NCBI GenBank assembly: GCA_937872925.1
Contig: CALMUT010000364.1
Coordinates: 1 to 36,606, forward strand
Direction: 5' to 3'
DNA: 36,606 nt
DNA from: an uncultured Myxococcales bacterium
GTDB taxonomy: Bacteria > Myxococcota_A > Polyangia > Polyangiales > Polyangiaceae
Part shown: positions 1-7,982 of the stretch, piece after piece
Layout of the letters: every line of letters begins with the position of its first letter
How positions within the stretch are numbered: position 1 is the stretch's first letter
The notes under the pieces: model-generated
Seen by the model: the letters and a program-made list of their open reading frames with translations, nothing else
The model's database searches: none
What the model was told of the DNA's origin: nothing
Position numbers and translations under genes: made by a program

Positions 1-411
1 GAAGGCGGCGAGCACGGCTTCGATCATGGCGCCCACCTCGGCGAGCGGCGTCTCTTCGCCGGGCGCACGCAGCGCGCCCAGCACCACCGGCTCGACCAAG
101 GCGAGCGAGTCATATTGCCGCGGCCGGCGGCGCGCGAGCTCGAGGGCCAGCCACGCGCCCATCGAGTGGCCGACGAGCGCCAGCGGCGCCCCGGCCGCGT
201 CCGCAACCGTTTCGAGCAGCGCGAGCTCGGCGGAAATCTCGGCGGGACGGGCCCCTTGGCCGGGCGCGGGTGCTGGGGGTGCCCGGGCGGTGGGGGGGTT
301 TGGGAGGGGTTTCCCAAAACCGCCGCCCCCGGCGGGCGGGGGTGCCGCCCGGATAAACCCTGCCGCAACGGCGCCTGCCGTAACTAGCGCAGCATCTGAC
401 GCGCTTGGCGG
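1..411 (-). pseudogene. alpha/beta-hydrolase C-terminal fragment, no usable start (runs off window)
   Basis: Minus-strand reading from about position 250 down to 1 gives a convincing alpha/beta-hydrolase segment. It has an amphipathic helix, then the nucleophile elbow LVGHSMGAW (serine near position 155), then a strand reading SLALVEPVVLGALR. The C-terminus lies outside the window. The frame stays open upstream to a TAA at 412-414 but contains no ATG, GTG or TTG before the elbow. The roughly 50 codons before the hydrolase part are Gly/Pro/Ala filler from a G-tract-rich block. The N-terminal strands and the oxyanion-hole motif expected 60-90 residues before the elbow are absent. I therefore read it as a 5'-truncated or frameshifted gene. 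An assembly error in the homopolymer-rich block is an alternative. The downstream end and exact function cannot be judged. Confidence 0.55.
265..352. repeat. G/C-tract block with small inverted repeat
   Basis: The stretch is built of homopolymer runs, including seven Gs at 292-298, five Gs at 275-279, and C/G runs at 326-342. A short inverted repeat GGTTT (308-312) / AAACC (317-321) sits in the middle. It differs in texture from the balanced GC-rich coding sequence around it. It lies exactly where the N-terminal half of the truncated hydrolase should be. It could be an extragenic repeat insertion or a badly assembled stretch. Confidence 0.4.
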
Positions 412-422
412 TTACCCAGTGC

Positions 423-439
423 GCTCACGGATCGTGAGC
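423..439 (-). terminator. hairpin directly after the peroxiredoxin gene
   Basis: A perfect 7-bp stem, GCTCACG / CGTGAGC, with a 3-nt loop abuts the TAG stop (440-442) of the peroxiredoxin gene on the minus strand. No T-run follows it in the minus direction, so it is not a classical intrinsic terminator. It may be a factor-dependent terminator or an RNA 3'-end stabiliser. Confidence 0.4.
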
Positions 440-1387
440 CTACTTCGACTTGCCCAGCAGGCTGAGTTTCATCTCTTGCATGCGGGCGCGAAAGACTCCT
501 CCGGCCACTGCGGGATCTGCTGCGAGGATGCGCTCTGCTTGTGGGCGATCCACGGCGCGGAAGATCACGATACCGACTTGCGGCGGTTCCAGACTCGGGC
601 CAGCCAAGACGAGAATGCCCTCGTCGCGTAGGCGCTTCAGGTAGGCAAAGTGTTCGGACACCGTCGCCTCTTCGGCTTGCGTCGGCGCACTCACCATTTC
701 CGCACGCACCGGCTCCAGAAAGATCACCCAAGCGCGCAGCTCTGGGGTTTTCGGTGCATCTTCCACAGCAACTCCCTTCTTCGCTACGTCCGGCTCTTTG
801 ACAACGGGCTGCGTCGGCAAGCGAGGCTCGGCACCGCTCACACTCTCACGGCCCAATTGCGCGAGTACGGGAAGGACTTCTTCCACATGCAACGCCGGGT
901 CCACTTCCGGGAAAATGCGCCGGATCATGCCGCTTGCGTCGATCACGAACGTCGTGCGCGCTGCGTAGCCTTGGGGTGACTTCGGGACACCGTATGCCTC
1001 GAGGATGCGCCCAGACGGATCCGAGAGCAGGGGAAAAGGCAGTGCGTGTTTCTGTTTGAAGGCAGCGTGGGACGCCACGGAGTCCACGGAAACCCCCACC
1101 ACCGCAGCTCCAGCGGCGCCGAGGCGATCCCAAGCATCACGGAAGGCGCACGCTTCCTTGGTGCACCCCGGCGTGCCGTCTTTCGGATAGAAATAGAGAA
1201 CTAGGGGCCGCCCGCGGAACTCACTCAAAGACCGCATGCGGCCCGTTTCGTCGGGCGCGCTGAAATCAGGTGCCGAGCTCACATCTGTGAGCGGTGGCCC
1301 AACCGTCGGCGCCGCGGGACCGCCGCAGCCGGTTGTTAGCAGCACGAAGCACAGAAGTTGGAACAGGGCCCGCGGGATCCCAAACAT
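440..1387 (-). CDS. lipoprotein peroxiredoxin (BCP/AhpC-TSA type) fused to a YciI-like domain
   Basis: The product has 315 residues. Residues 1-20 form a signal peptide ending in a lipobox (LTTGC, Cys21), so it is predicted to be a lipid-anchored envelope protein. Residues about 40-175 are a thioredoxin-fold peroxiredoxin of the bacterioferritin-comigratory (PrxQ) type. The motif YPKDGTPGCTKEAC places the peroxidatic cysteine at 75 and a candidate resolving cysteine at 80, the spacing typical of one PrxQ subgroup. After a linker of about 35 residues, residues 214-312 match the YciI (YCII) alpha/beta ferredoxin-like fold: it begins ELRAWVIFL, has SEHFAYLKRLRDEG with a conserved-type histidine, and ends near FRARMQEMKL. 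Peroxiredoxin activity (peroxide or lipid hydroperoxide reduction with thiol reductants) is well supported; the role of the YciI part is unknown. It lies 48 bp downstream of mutS2 on the same strand and may be co-transcribed. Confidence 0.85.
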   Translation of the reverse strand: MFGIPRALFQLLCFVLLTTGCGGPAAPTVGPPLTDVSSAPDFSAPDETGRMRSLSEFRGRPLVLYFYPKDGTPGCTKEACAFRDAWDRLGAAGAAVVGVSVDSVASHAAFKQKHALPFPLLSDPSGRILEAYGVPKSPQGYAARTTFVIDASGMIRRIFPEVDPALHVEEVLPVLAQLGRESVSGAEPRLPTQPVVKEPDVAKKGVAVEDAPKTPELRAWVIFLEPVRAEMVSAPTQAEEATVSEHFAYLKRLRDEGILVLAGPSLEPPQVGIVIFRAVDRPQAERILAADPAVAGGVFRARMQEMKLSLLGKSK

Positions 1388-1435
1388 CGCGTCTCCGTCG
1401 TACTCCGCGATTCCGCTCTGGGCAAGGCTGGCCGC

Positions 1436-3847
1436 CTACTCGAGGTAAAAGATAGTGAACGCGTCGCCGCCGTCTTCCCGCGTAGCGGGCTCGCTACGTA
1501 CCACCGGGCCAACGCTTGGCAAATGCTCCCGCACTGCCGCCTTCATTGCGCCGGTACCGTGCCCGTGAAGCACGAAACCAGCCCGCTCGCCGCGTCTCAA
1601 CAGCGTGTCCACGAAACGTTCGACTTGCTCCAGACCGTCTTCGACCCGGACGCCGCGCAGGTCAAGGGTGTTGGCTTCCACACGCACAGCGATGAAGCCG
1701 TCAATCGTCTGCGCCGGGCCCTTGCGCTTCGACGCTTTCTTGGTCGTGGGTTTGGGCAGAGCGCTGCTGCCGAGTGGTACGAGCTCCGATTCGTTGGCCC
1801 ACAACTTCAGCGTGCCGGCGAGTACTTGGACCTCACCAGAGGCCTTGCGCTCAAGAACCTCGACGTCGACGCCCAGTCGCGTCAAGTGTGCGCGAGCACC
1901 CGGCTGCATCTTCTGGTCCGAAGCGGGTGCTTCCGGTCGCTCTTTCGACAGCCGCGCCAACTTGCCGCCGATGGCGACAGGATGCGCCGCCTTGTCCAAC
2001 GCACGTTCCACCCCTTTGACAGACGCCTTTGTGGCCAGCGAGGGCGACTTGAGCTGCTCCATCACGCGGCGCAGTTCCGAGCGCGCGTTGCGCACTTCCA
2101 GGGCAAGCGCGGCGCCGTCGCGCATCAGACGTCGGCGTTCCTGGTCGCGCACAGTTTGGCGCTCGTCCTCCATTTCCTGACGCAGCTCCCGCTGGCGCCA
2201 CAGCTCCTCGGAGAGGGCGCGTTCGCGCTCTGCTGCTGAATTCAGCGCCACGGACAGCTCACGGAGCACCGTCTCGCGCCTCAACGCATGCTCCGGAACC
2301 AGGGCCTCCGCACGCGCCACGATTTCCGCGGCAATGCCAAAGCGCGGAGCCACTAGGAGCGCACTCGAGGGTCCTGGAACGCCCAGGTCCAGACGAAACG
2401 TCGGCGCAAAGGTCTGCACTTGCAGCCCCACGGACGCGTTGCGAAAGCGCATGTCCTCCGCGGCGTGTTCCTTCAGTCTTTCGTAGTGGGTCGTCACGCC
2501 CACGGCCGCGCCGCGTTGCACCAATGCTTCCACGATCGCCACGGCCAGGGCGGCGCCTTCCTCCGGGTCCGTGCCAATGCACACCTCGTCCAGAAGCACG
2601 AGGGATCCCCTCCCCGCGAGTTCCAAGAACTTCGACAACGTCGAAAGGTGCGCACTGAAGGTGGATAGGTTCATGCTCAGCGACTGATCGTCCGCCATGT
2701 CCGTCAGCACATCCGCGAAGAAGCCCACCTGACTGCGAGGATCTGCGGGCACCGGTACTCCGGCGCGCACCATCCATGCCGCAAGTCCCAAGCACTTGAG
2801 CGCCACGGTCTTGCCACCGGCATTCGGTCCCGAGATCACGAGCGCCTGCTCGCTTTCGAGCACGATGTCGTTCTGCACCACTTCCACGCCTTGAACGAGC
2901 AGCAGCGGATGGCGCATTGCGATCAAGTTCAGGGCGTGGCTCTGAAGAGGAGCCAGCGCCACCGCATTGGCCTGCCGCGCCCAGGACGTGAGCGCATGGC
3001 ATACATCCGCGGACACCGCGGCTTCGTGTGCGGCGTGTAGCTCGTCGGCCTGGTCTGCGACTTGATCCGAGAGCTGGCGCAACACCCGTTCGCGTTCACG
3101 TTCGACCTCGGCCAACGCATAGTGCAAACGGTTGGCAAGGTCGCTGACCTCAGCGGGTTCGACAAAGAGCGTGGCCCCAGACGCGCTGGAGCCGAGCACC
3201 ATGCCGGGTACGCTTTTCGCTGCATCCGAACGCACCGGCAACACCGGACGGCCCTCGCGCTCTGTGGAGTATTGCTGACTGAGGTAGTCCGCGTAGCGGG
3301 CCACCAGACGGCGTAACTGGTTCGACAGTTGGCCTCGGTATTCTTGCGCGGCGCGACGGGCGCGCGCCAATACCTGGGAGGCAGCGTCTGCGACGTCTCC
3401 GTCGTCCGTGAGGCACTGGGCCAGCACGTCATGGACAGCATCCAACGACGCCTCGCTGCGCAGTGACGCCGCCAGCTCTTCGTGCTCCCGCGAGAGGCCG
3501 GCGGCGTAGCGCCGGAGCACATGGGCGTGGGCCAGGACGTCTCGTACGGCGCACAGTTCCTCACCGCTGAGCGCTCCCCGGATCCTGGCGCGGGCGATCA
3601 CACCGGCGAGCTCCGTCAGGCGAACCGCGGGCACTGAACGGTCGTCCTCGGCGAGGCACAGCGCGCTGCGACAACGCTGGAATGCCTGGGTCGCCTCTCT
3701 CAGCCCCTGATGCGGCCTCAGGGCGCGCAGGCGTCCTGCCGCAACGCTGCCCAGGGCATGTCCCGCGACGTGGTCCATGAGCCGCGGCCACTCTAAGTCG
3801 CGTTCGGCCCGGCCATGCAGGGCCTCCCGCTGTCCGTCGGTCAACAT
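1436..3847 (-). CDS. mutS2: MutS2-family DNA-binding ATPase with C-terminal Smr domain
   Basis: The 803 residues are near the usual MutS2 length. The core and clamp helices occupy about 1-320. The ABC-type ATPase follows: Walker A GPNAGGKT at about 340-347, a segment DDQSLSMNLSTFSAH characteristic of MutS family ATPases, and Walker B LVLLDEV at about 416-422, followed by GTDPEEGAAL. A long charged coiled coil spans about 515-625. The last 80 or so residues are an Smr domain with LDLRG and HGHGTGAMK, motifs of the Smr nuclease or nucleic-acid-binding fold. It lacks the mismatch-recognition N-terminal domain of MutS. MutS2 proteins act in recombination control and, in some bacteria, in rescue of collided ribosomes; which role applies here cannot be told. 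ATG start at 3847; no gene precedes it on its strand. Confidence 0.95.
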   Translation of the reverse strand: MLTDGQREALHGRAERDLEWPRLMDHVAGHALGSVAAGRLRALRPHQGLREATQAFQRCRSALCLAEDDRSVPAVRLTELAGVIARARIRGALSGEELCAVRDVLAHAHVLRRYAAGLSREHEELAASLRSEASLDAVHDVLAQCLTDDGDVADAASQVLARARRAAQEYRGQLSNQLRRLVARYADYLSQQYSTEREGRPVLPVRSDAAKSVPGMVLGSSASGATLFVEPAEVSDLANRLHYALAEVERERERVLRQLSDQVADQADELHAAHEAAVSADVCHALTSWARQANAVALAPLQSHALNLIAMRHPLLLVQGVEVVQNDIVLESEQALVISGPNAGGKTVALKCLGLAAWMVRAGVPVPADPRSQVGFFADVLTDMADDQSLSMNLSTFSAHLSTLSKFLELAGRGSLVLLDEVCIGTDPEEGAALAVAIVEALVQRGAAVGVTTHYERLKEHAAEDMRFRNASVGLQVQTFAPTFRLDLGVPGPSSALLVAPRFGIAAEIVARAEALVPEHALRRETVLRELSVALNSAAERERALSEELWRQRELRQEMEDERQTVRDQERRRLMRDGAALALEVRNARSELRRVMEQLKSPSLATKASVKGVERALDKAAHPVAIGGKLARLSKERPEAPASDQKMQPGARAHLTRLGVDVEVLERKASGEVQVLAGTLKLWANESELVPLGSSALPKPTTKKASKRKGPAQTIDGFIAVRVEANTLDLRGVRVEDGLEQVERFVDTLLRRGERAGFVLHGHGTGAMKAAVREHLPSVGPVVRSEPATREDGGDAFTIFYLE

Positions 3848-4017
3848 GACCCGCCCCGTATGCCACGAGCCCCGCGCCAGAGCACGCGTTCAAGCCCGGT
3901 CCGTGCGGGAAGCGTGGCCCGTCGACGCACAGTTCCCCGACCCAAAAGCCCCAGTTTCCATCAGCACCCTTGACTTGGCGACGGCAAGCTTGATCATCCG
4001 ACCTACTTGCGGGGGCG

Positions 4018-4023
4018 AAGGAG
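4018..4023 (+). promoter_or_regulatory. Shine-Dalgarno AAGGAG fixing a TTG start
   Basis: AAGGAG lies 7 nt before TTG at 4031. The only other in-frame upstream candidate is a TTG at 4007, which lies upstream of this site, so the site selects 4031 as the start of the AspA/AstE-family gene. Confidence 0.65.
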
Positions 4024-4030
4024 CACGAGA

Positions 4031-4906
4031 TTGATACGCCCGCACCCCACTATCAGCGCTGCCTGGGAACTCTCCGGAGACGGGAGCTTCACCGGACCCT
4101 GGGTTGGGGTGATCGGCGCGCTGCATGGCAACGAAGTCGCGGGGCTCGAGGTCATTGAGAGCATCAAGACGGACGCTGACGGGTTTGCCAAGCGCCTGAA
4201 GCGCGGCACCGTCGTCTTAGTCCACGGCAATCCCAAAGCCACCGAAGAGGGGCGCCGATATTCCAAAGGCGGCACGGACATCAATCGACTCTTCGCCTAC
4301 CAGTGGATTGAAGAGCTAGCGCCAGAAGCCTGGGCCTACGAACACCACCGGGCCCTCGAACTGCGCCCGCTGATGACCGGTCTGGACGCGATGGTCGACC
4401 TGCATTCCGCGAGTCAACCGACGGTGCCCTTCGCCATCTGCGACGGCCGACCCGAGGGCATTGCCCTATCCCAGAAGACCGGCTGCAAAGTCACCTTCGG
4501 CTGGGACGGCCCGGGAATGTTGATGGAGCACGTGAGCATTGGGGCGCTGGTCGCCAAAGGCCGACCCGCCATTAGCGTCGAGTGCGGACAACACAAAGGG
4601 GCGGACACGGCGAAGGTGGCGCATGACGTGCTCACGCGGTTTTTGGGAGGCTTAGGGCTTTCCGACCACGCAACGGCGGAAACGGCAGCGGAAAGCTATG
4701 AGCTGTTCGGACGGCTAGTGAAACCGACCTTGCACTTCGAGCTGGAACGGGACTTTGCGAGTTTTGACCGCCTGTTGGCAGGGAGTGTTCTGGGGCACGG
4801 CGACGGGGTCACGGTTAGCGTGGATCGGGACGCCTTTCTGCTGCTGCCCACACCCAAGGCCGTGCGTGGAGAAGACATCGTGTACCTCGCGCACGAGGTC
4901 AGCTGA
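4031..4906 (+). CDS. succinylglutamate desuccinylase/aspartoacylase-family zinc hydrolase
   Basis: The product has 291 residues from the TTG start at 4031, chosen because of the AAGGAG 7 nt upstream; a TTG at 4007 would add eight residues. The family-defining zinc and substrate motifs are visible. GALHGNE carries zinc ligands His32 and Glu35. NRLF supplies Arg86 (substrate carboxylate contact in the family). MVDLHSAS carries the third zinc ligand, His125. A later Glu in AISVECGQH is placed like the catalytic glutamate region. Members hydrolyse N-acyl amino acids or related amides (AstE, AspA) or trim peptides. There is no arginine-catabolism gene nearby, so an AstE role in the AST pathway is not supported and the substrate is open. 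No signal peptide is seen; it is probably cytoplasmic. It diverges from mutS2. Confidence 0.85.
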   Translation: MIRPHPTISAAWELSGDGSFTGPWVGVIGALHGNEVAGLEVIESIKTDADGFAKRLKRGTVVLVHGNPKATEEGRRYSKGGTDINRLFAYQWIEELAPEAWAYEHHRALELRPLMTGLDAMVDLHSASQPTVPFAICDGRPEGIALSQKTGCKVTFGWDGPGMLMEHVSIGALVAKGRPAISVECGQHKGADTAKVAHDVLTRFLGGLGLSDHATAETAAESYELFGRLVKPTLHFELERDFASFDRLLAGSVLGHGDGVTVSVDRDAFLLLPTPKAVRGEDIVYLAHEVS

Positions 4907-5003
4907 CGGCGCACAAGTAGGAGAGTGTAAGCCCTGCGTCGCCTCGCTAAGAGGCATGCTTTCTCCTGGTGTGTCCGGCCAGACGCCATGCGATACTCGC
5001 CTC

Positions 5004-6275
5004 ATGCGCGCTTGGGCTATTCATCTTGCAACGTTCTTCGGTGGTCTTGGCTTGTTCATGAGCGCGTGCTCTGGGGGCGATAGCGGCGGAGGCGTCGCTG
5101 GGGGAGGCGCAGTCGGCAGCGGCGCAACTGCGGGCAACGCTGGACAAGGCGGCAACGCAGGCAGTGCCGCCGGCGGTGGCACGGGTGGTGGCAGTGCAGC
5201 GACGGGTGGCAACGCCGCCAGTGGTGGCAACGCCGGCAGTGGAACCGGCGCGGCCCCCGCGGACGCGGGCATTCCGGATGTCGCGTTCGTCTACGATCCA
5301 CCCGAGGCTGGAACGCCCGAAGCATGTGCGTCCGTGACGGCGACGGCCTCGAAGCCGCCCGTAGACATCATCTGGATCATTGATCAGTCGTGCTCGATGG
5401 CGGGCGAAATCGCGCAGGTAAAAGCCAACGTGAACGGCAACTTTGCCACGATCATCCAAAACAGCGGGCTGGACTACCGCGTGATCATGTTCGCCAATTC
5501 GAACTATTCAACGGCTTCGCGCCAGGTCTGCGTCTTGCCACCACTGGGCGCGGCCACTTGCGGCGCAAACAACCCACCGAACTTCTTCCAAGTGAATCGA
5601 AGCATTGAAAGCTATGACTCATTGTCACTGTTCATGAACGCCACCTATTGGAACCAGATCAAAGCAAACCTGCGCCCCGGTGCGCTCAAGGCGTTCATCG
5701 AGGTCAGCGATGACCAATCCAACAATGCGACCGCCGCGGTCTTCGATACCTTCCTCACCACCGGCGGCGGGTCCGGCTATTTCGGAACAACGGCAAAGCG
5801 CAACTACGTGTTTCACTCCATCGTCGGCGTGAATGTGCCCCTGCAACCGAATCAGCCGAAGACAACTTCGAAGTGCAGCTCGGCGGTGAACGCGGGGCCC
5901 CAGTATCAGGACCTGAGCATCTTGACCGGCGGCTTGCGCCATCCGGTTTGCGACTCGAACTACTCAGTCGTGTTCAACAACATCGCCAACAGCATCGTGA
6001 CGTCCCTAGCTTGTGAGTTGGTCACGCCACCGCAGCAGCAACCTGGCGGCTTGATCGACTGGGCCAAAGTGCAGGTGGAGTACACTCCCGGCGGCACTGG
6101 AACGCCGCAGCTGTTTCCCCAGGTGCCGAACGCCGCCGCCTGCGCCGGCGATGGCTTTTACTACGACAACCCCGCGGCCCCCACCAAGGCCATCTTGTGC
6201 CCCACGGCGTGCACGAAGGTCAAAGCCGACAGCAACGCGAAGCTTGAGCTCTTGCTCGGTTGCCTCGGTAGCTGA
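5004..6275 (+). CDS. lipoprotein with Gly/Ala/Asn-rich spacer and vWA-like domain
   Basis: The product has 423 residues. The signal peptide ends in MSAC (lipobox Cys22). Residues 23-88 are a low-complexity Gly/Ser/Ala/Asn/Thr spacer with repeats of the GGNAGS type, a presumed flexible stalk. From about residue 118 a von Willebrand factor A-like fold begins: DIIWIIDQSCSM gives the metal-site DxSxS motif (Asp127, Ser129, Ser131), followed by strands ending YRVIMFAN and AFIEVSDDQS, the latter in the place of the second acidic loop. The C-terminal about 90 residues are rich in cysteine (CELVTP, CAGDG, CPTACTK), suggesting disulfides outside the cytoplasm. vWA proteins bind protein ligands through a divalent metal; the partner is unknown. 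ATG 5004 places a standard signal peptide at the N-terminus; an in-frame ATG at 4956 would add 16 residues. Confidence 0.8.
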   Translation: MRAWAIHLATFFGGLGLFMSACSGGDSGGGVAGGGAVGSGATAGNAGQGGNAGSAAGGGTGGGSAATGGNAASGGNAGSGTGAAPADAGIPDVAFVYDPPEAGTPEACASVTATASKPPVDIIWIIDQSCSMAGEIAQVKANVNGNFATIIQNSGLDYRVIMFANSNYSTASRQVCVLPPLGAATCGANNPPNFFQVNRSIESYDSLSLFMNATYWNQIKANLRPGALKAFIEVSDDQSNNATAAVFDTFLTTGGGSGYFGTTAKRNYVFHSIVGVNVPLQPNQPKTTSKCSSAVNAGPQYQDLSILTGGLRHPVCDSNYSVVFNNIANSIVTSLACELVTPPQQQPGGLIDWAKVQVEYTPGGTGTPQLFPQVPNAAACAGDGFYYDNPAAPTKAILCPTACTKVKADSNAKLELLLGCLGS

Positions 6276-6322
6276 GTCCGTCGCGGGTGGCGGTAGCCGG
6301 GTTCCCCGCTCGGCATCTGCCG

Positions 6323-7918
6323 TCAGTCTTCCCGAGCCACAAAGGCGAGGGACTGGCGGGCGGTACGGCGAACGTGCCGGCGCTTCATGGGTGAGTTCAA
6401 GAATCGCTTCAATGCGGCGCCCAGCAGAGGGTCGCCAAAGCCCTGCTCGAACTCACGGCGCACAGCGAGCAGCGTCTTGATTCCATGCGCCGAAACGATG
6501 GGCTCTGCGCTGCCGTGGTCCAGCACGGCGTCGCGCAGCTGTTCGAAGTCGGGCGCTTCTTTCTCTGTCGCCGCCAGCTGCCCCTTGGGGTCCACGTAGC
6601 GCCGGGTGCGACCCACGAAGCACGCCATTTGCAAGAGCGCGGCGGGCCAGAGCTCTGGAGAACTGGAGCATAAATCCCGCGCCGCATGGGCGAAAGTGAG
6701 CGCGTGGCTGAAGTCGAGCCAGTTGATGTTGTCGCTCACCGGGCGGTCAAAGCGCTCTGCCCAGTGCGTATCGAAGCTGACGACGCGATGCGCAGCCGCC
6801 TGGAGCAGCACTCGGTAGAGCGGCACGGGGTCGGACCCGTCGCTAGCAGCCACCAGCGACAGGGCGCCATCGACACCTGCAGCCGTCAGCGCGTCCAAGC
6901 TGGGCACCGGACCCGCTTCCGAGCCGAAGCACGCGAGCGCGGCTGCGTAGCCGCGAAACTCCGGGATCAGGTCTTCGCGTTGGGCGTACACCATCGACCG
7001 TACCAACGACTGCAGCAGCGGCGCGCGCACGGGGTGGCCCAATCGCGCGATCGCTTCGAAGGCTTTCTGCGTATAGATCAGTGAATGGCCGAAATCCGCG
7101 TAGTGCGACAAAGCAGCCCTCGTCAGAGTGCGCTTGAGGTCCGCGTCCGAGACGCCCGCGGCTAATGCGCTGGCAATGAGGGCCTCGGCGTCTGCTCGCT
7201 CTTCGCTTTCGATGGCATCGAGGAGCGCCTGTTCGGTGTACGGCACGTGCCCGGAGCCGACGGTGGCAAACGCAATGCTCGGCTCCCGCAGCGTGTCCCG
7301 CGCCATGTGGGCCAGGGGCTCCACCAGGCAGGCAAGGCGATCGGCTTCATGCTCAAGCGCGTCGTAGAGCGAGAGCCAATCCGGCAGGGCCGCGAAGGCG
7401 TGCGTAGTGCCAAACTCCAGCCGCGGCGCGGTGCTAGCGACAGCGGCTTCGAAGATCAGCTCAATCGGCGTCCCGATGCGCAAGAGCCGCGCCACTTCGC
7501 GTGCGATTCTATCGTAGGCGTCGTCGTCCATGGCTTCGCGTAGACGCAAAAGCGTGCGCGATCGCGTTTCCTCCACCGGTGGATCCGCGGTGTCGACGTA
7601 GACGCGACCATCGCGCACTTGTGTCGGATAGGTACGCAGGGCGTCGCCCCCTAGCAAATTGTCCCCCGTCGCCAGCTCGAACTTCCAATTGTGCCAGTTG
7701 CAAGTGAGCACACAGGCGCCGTCCACACCCCCCTCGGCCAGGGGGTAGCCCTCGTGGGGACAACGGTTGTTGCAAGCGAACACTCCCTGCTCCGTTTGAA
7801 AAACCGCCAGCTGTTTCTTGCCCACTCGAACCACCGCGGTCCGTCGTTCGGCAAGCTCGGCTTCAGCGATAACGTCCGACCACGTTTCCCCGCCCCCACG
7901 CTTTGTGTCCATGCTCAC
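6323..7918 (-). CDS. Rieske [2Fe-2S] domain fused to a long alpha-helical domain
   Basis: The product has 531 residues. Residues about 10-115 are a Rieske domain of the ferredoxin/oxygenase type. Motif 1 is CPHEGYPL (Cys53, His55) and motif 2 is CNWHNW (Cys73, His76), a complete ligand set for a 2Fe-2S cluster. The remaining about 400 residues are helical and contain histidine-rich helices (SHYADFGHSLIY; NWLDFSHALTFAHAA), which could bind a metal or substrate. The pattern faintly recalls questin-oxidase-like proteins, but I am not sure of that. No signal or membrane segment is seen, so it is probably a soluble cytoplasmic redox enzyme. It lies 64 bp downstream of the GH1 gene on the same strand. 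A reductase partner is not encoded nearby. Confidence 0.8.
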   Translation of the reverse strand: MSMDTKRGGGETWSDVIAEAELAERRTAVVRVGKKQLAVFQTEQGVFACNNRCPHEGYPLAEGGVDGACVLTCNWHNWKFELATGDNLLGGDALRTYPTQVRDGRVYVDTADPPVEETRSRTLLRLREAMDDDAYDRIAREVARLLRIGTPIELIFEAAVASTAPRLEFGTTHAFAALPDWLSLYDALEHEADRLACLVEPLAHMARDTLREPSIAFATVGSGHVPYTEQALLDAIESEERADAEALIASALAAGVSDADLKRTLTRAALSHYADFGHSLIYTQKAFEAIARLGHPVRAPLLQSLVRSMVYAQREDLIPEFRGYAAALACFGSEAGPVPSLDALTAAGVDGALSLVAASDGSDPVPLYRVLLQAAAHRVVSFDTHWAERFDRPVSDNINWLDFSHALTFAHAARDLCSSSPELWPAALLQMACFVGRTRRYVDPKGQLAATEKEAPDFEQLRDAVLDHGSAEPIVSAHGIKTLLAVRREFEQGFGDPLLGAALKRFLNSPMKRRHVRRTARQSLAFVARED

Positions 7919-7982
7919 AATGTGCAGCGCGGCAGCGCGGTCGTCTAATTGCTTCTGCGAATGTGGGGATAAGGAACCGCTA

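Noticed and set aside
3970..3998. TTGACT followed 17 nt later by ATCATC before the AspA/AstE-family gene
   Set aside because: The -35 is fair but the -10 matches the sigma-70 consensus at only one position, so no promoter is claimed.
4031..4906. An astE (arginine succinyltransferase pathway) assignment
   Set aside because: No other ast genes are adjacent, and the family includes enzymes with other acyl-amino-acid substrates.
4941..4955. GCCTC/GAGGC hairpin followed by ATGCTTTCT after the AspA/AstE-family gene
   Set aside because: Only a 5-bp stem and a broken T-run; too weak to call a terminator.
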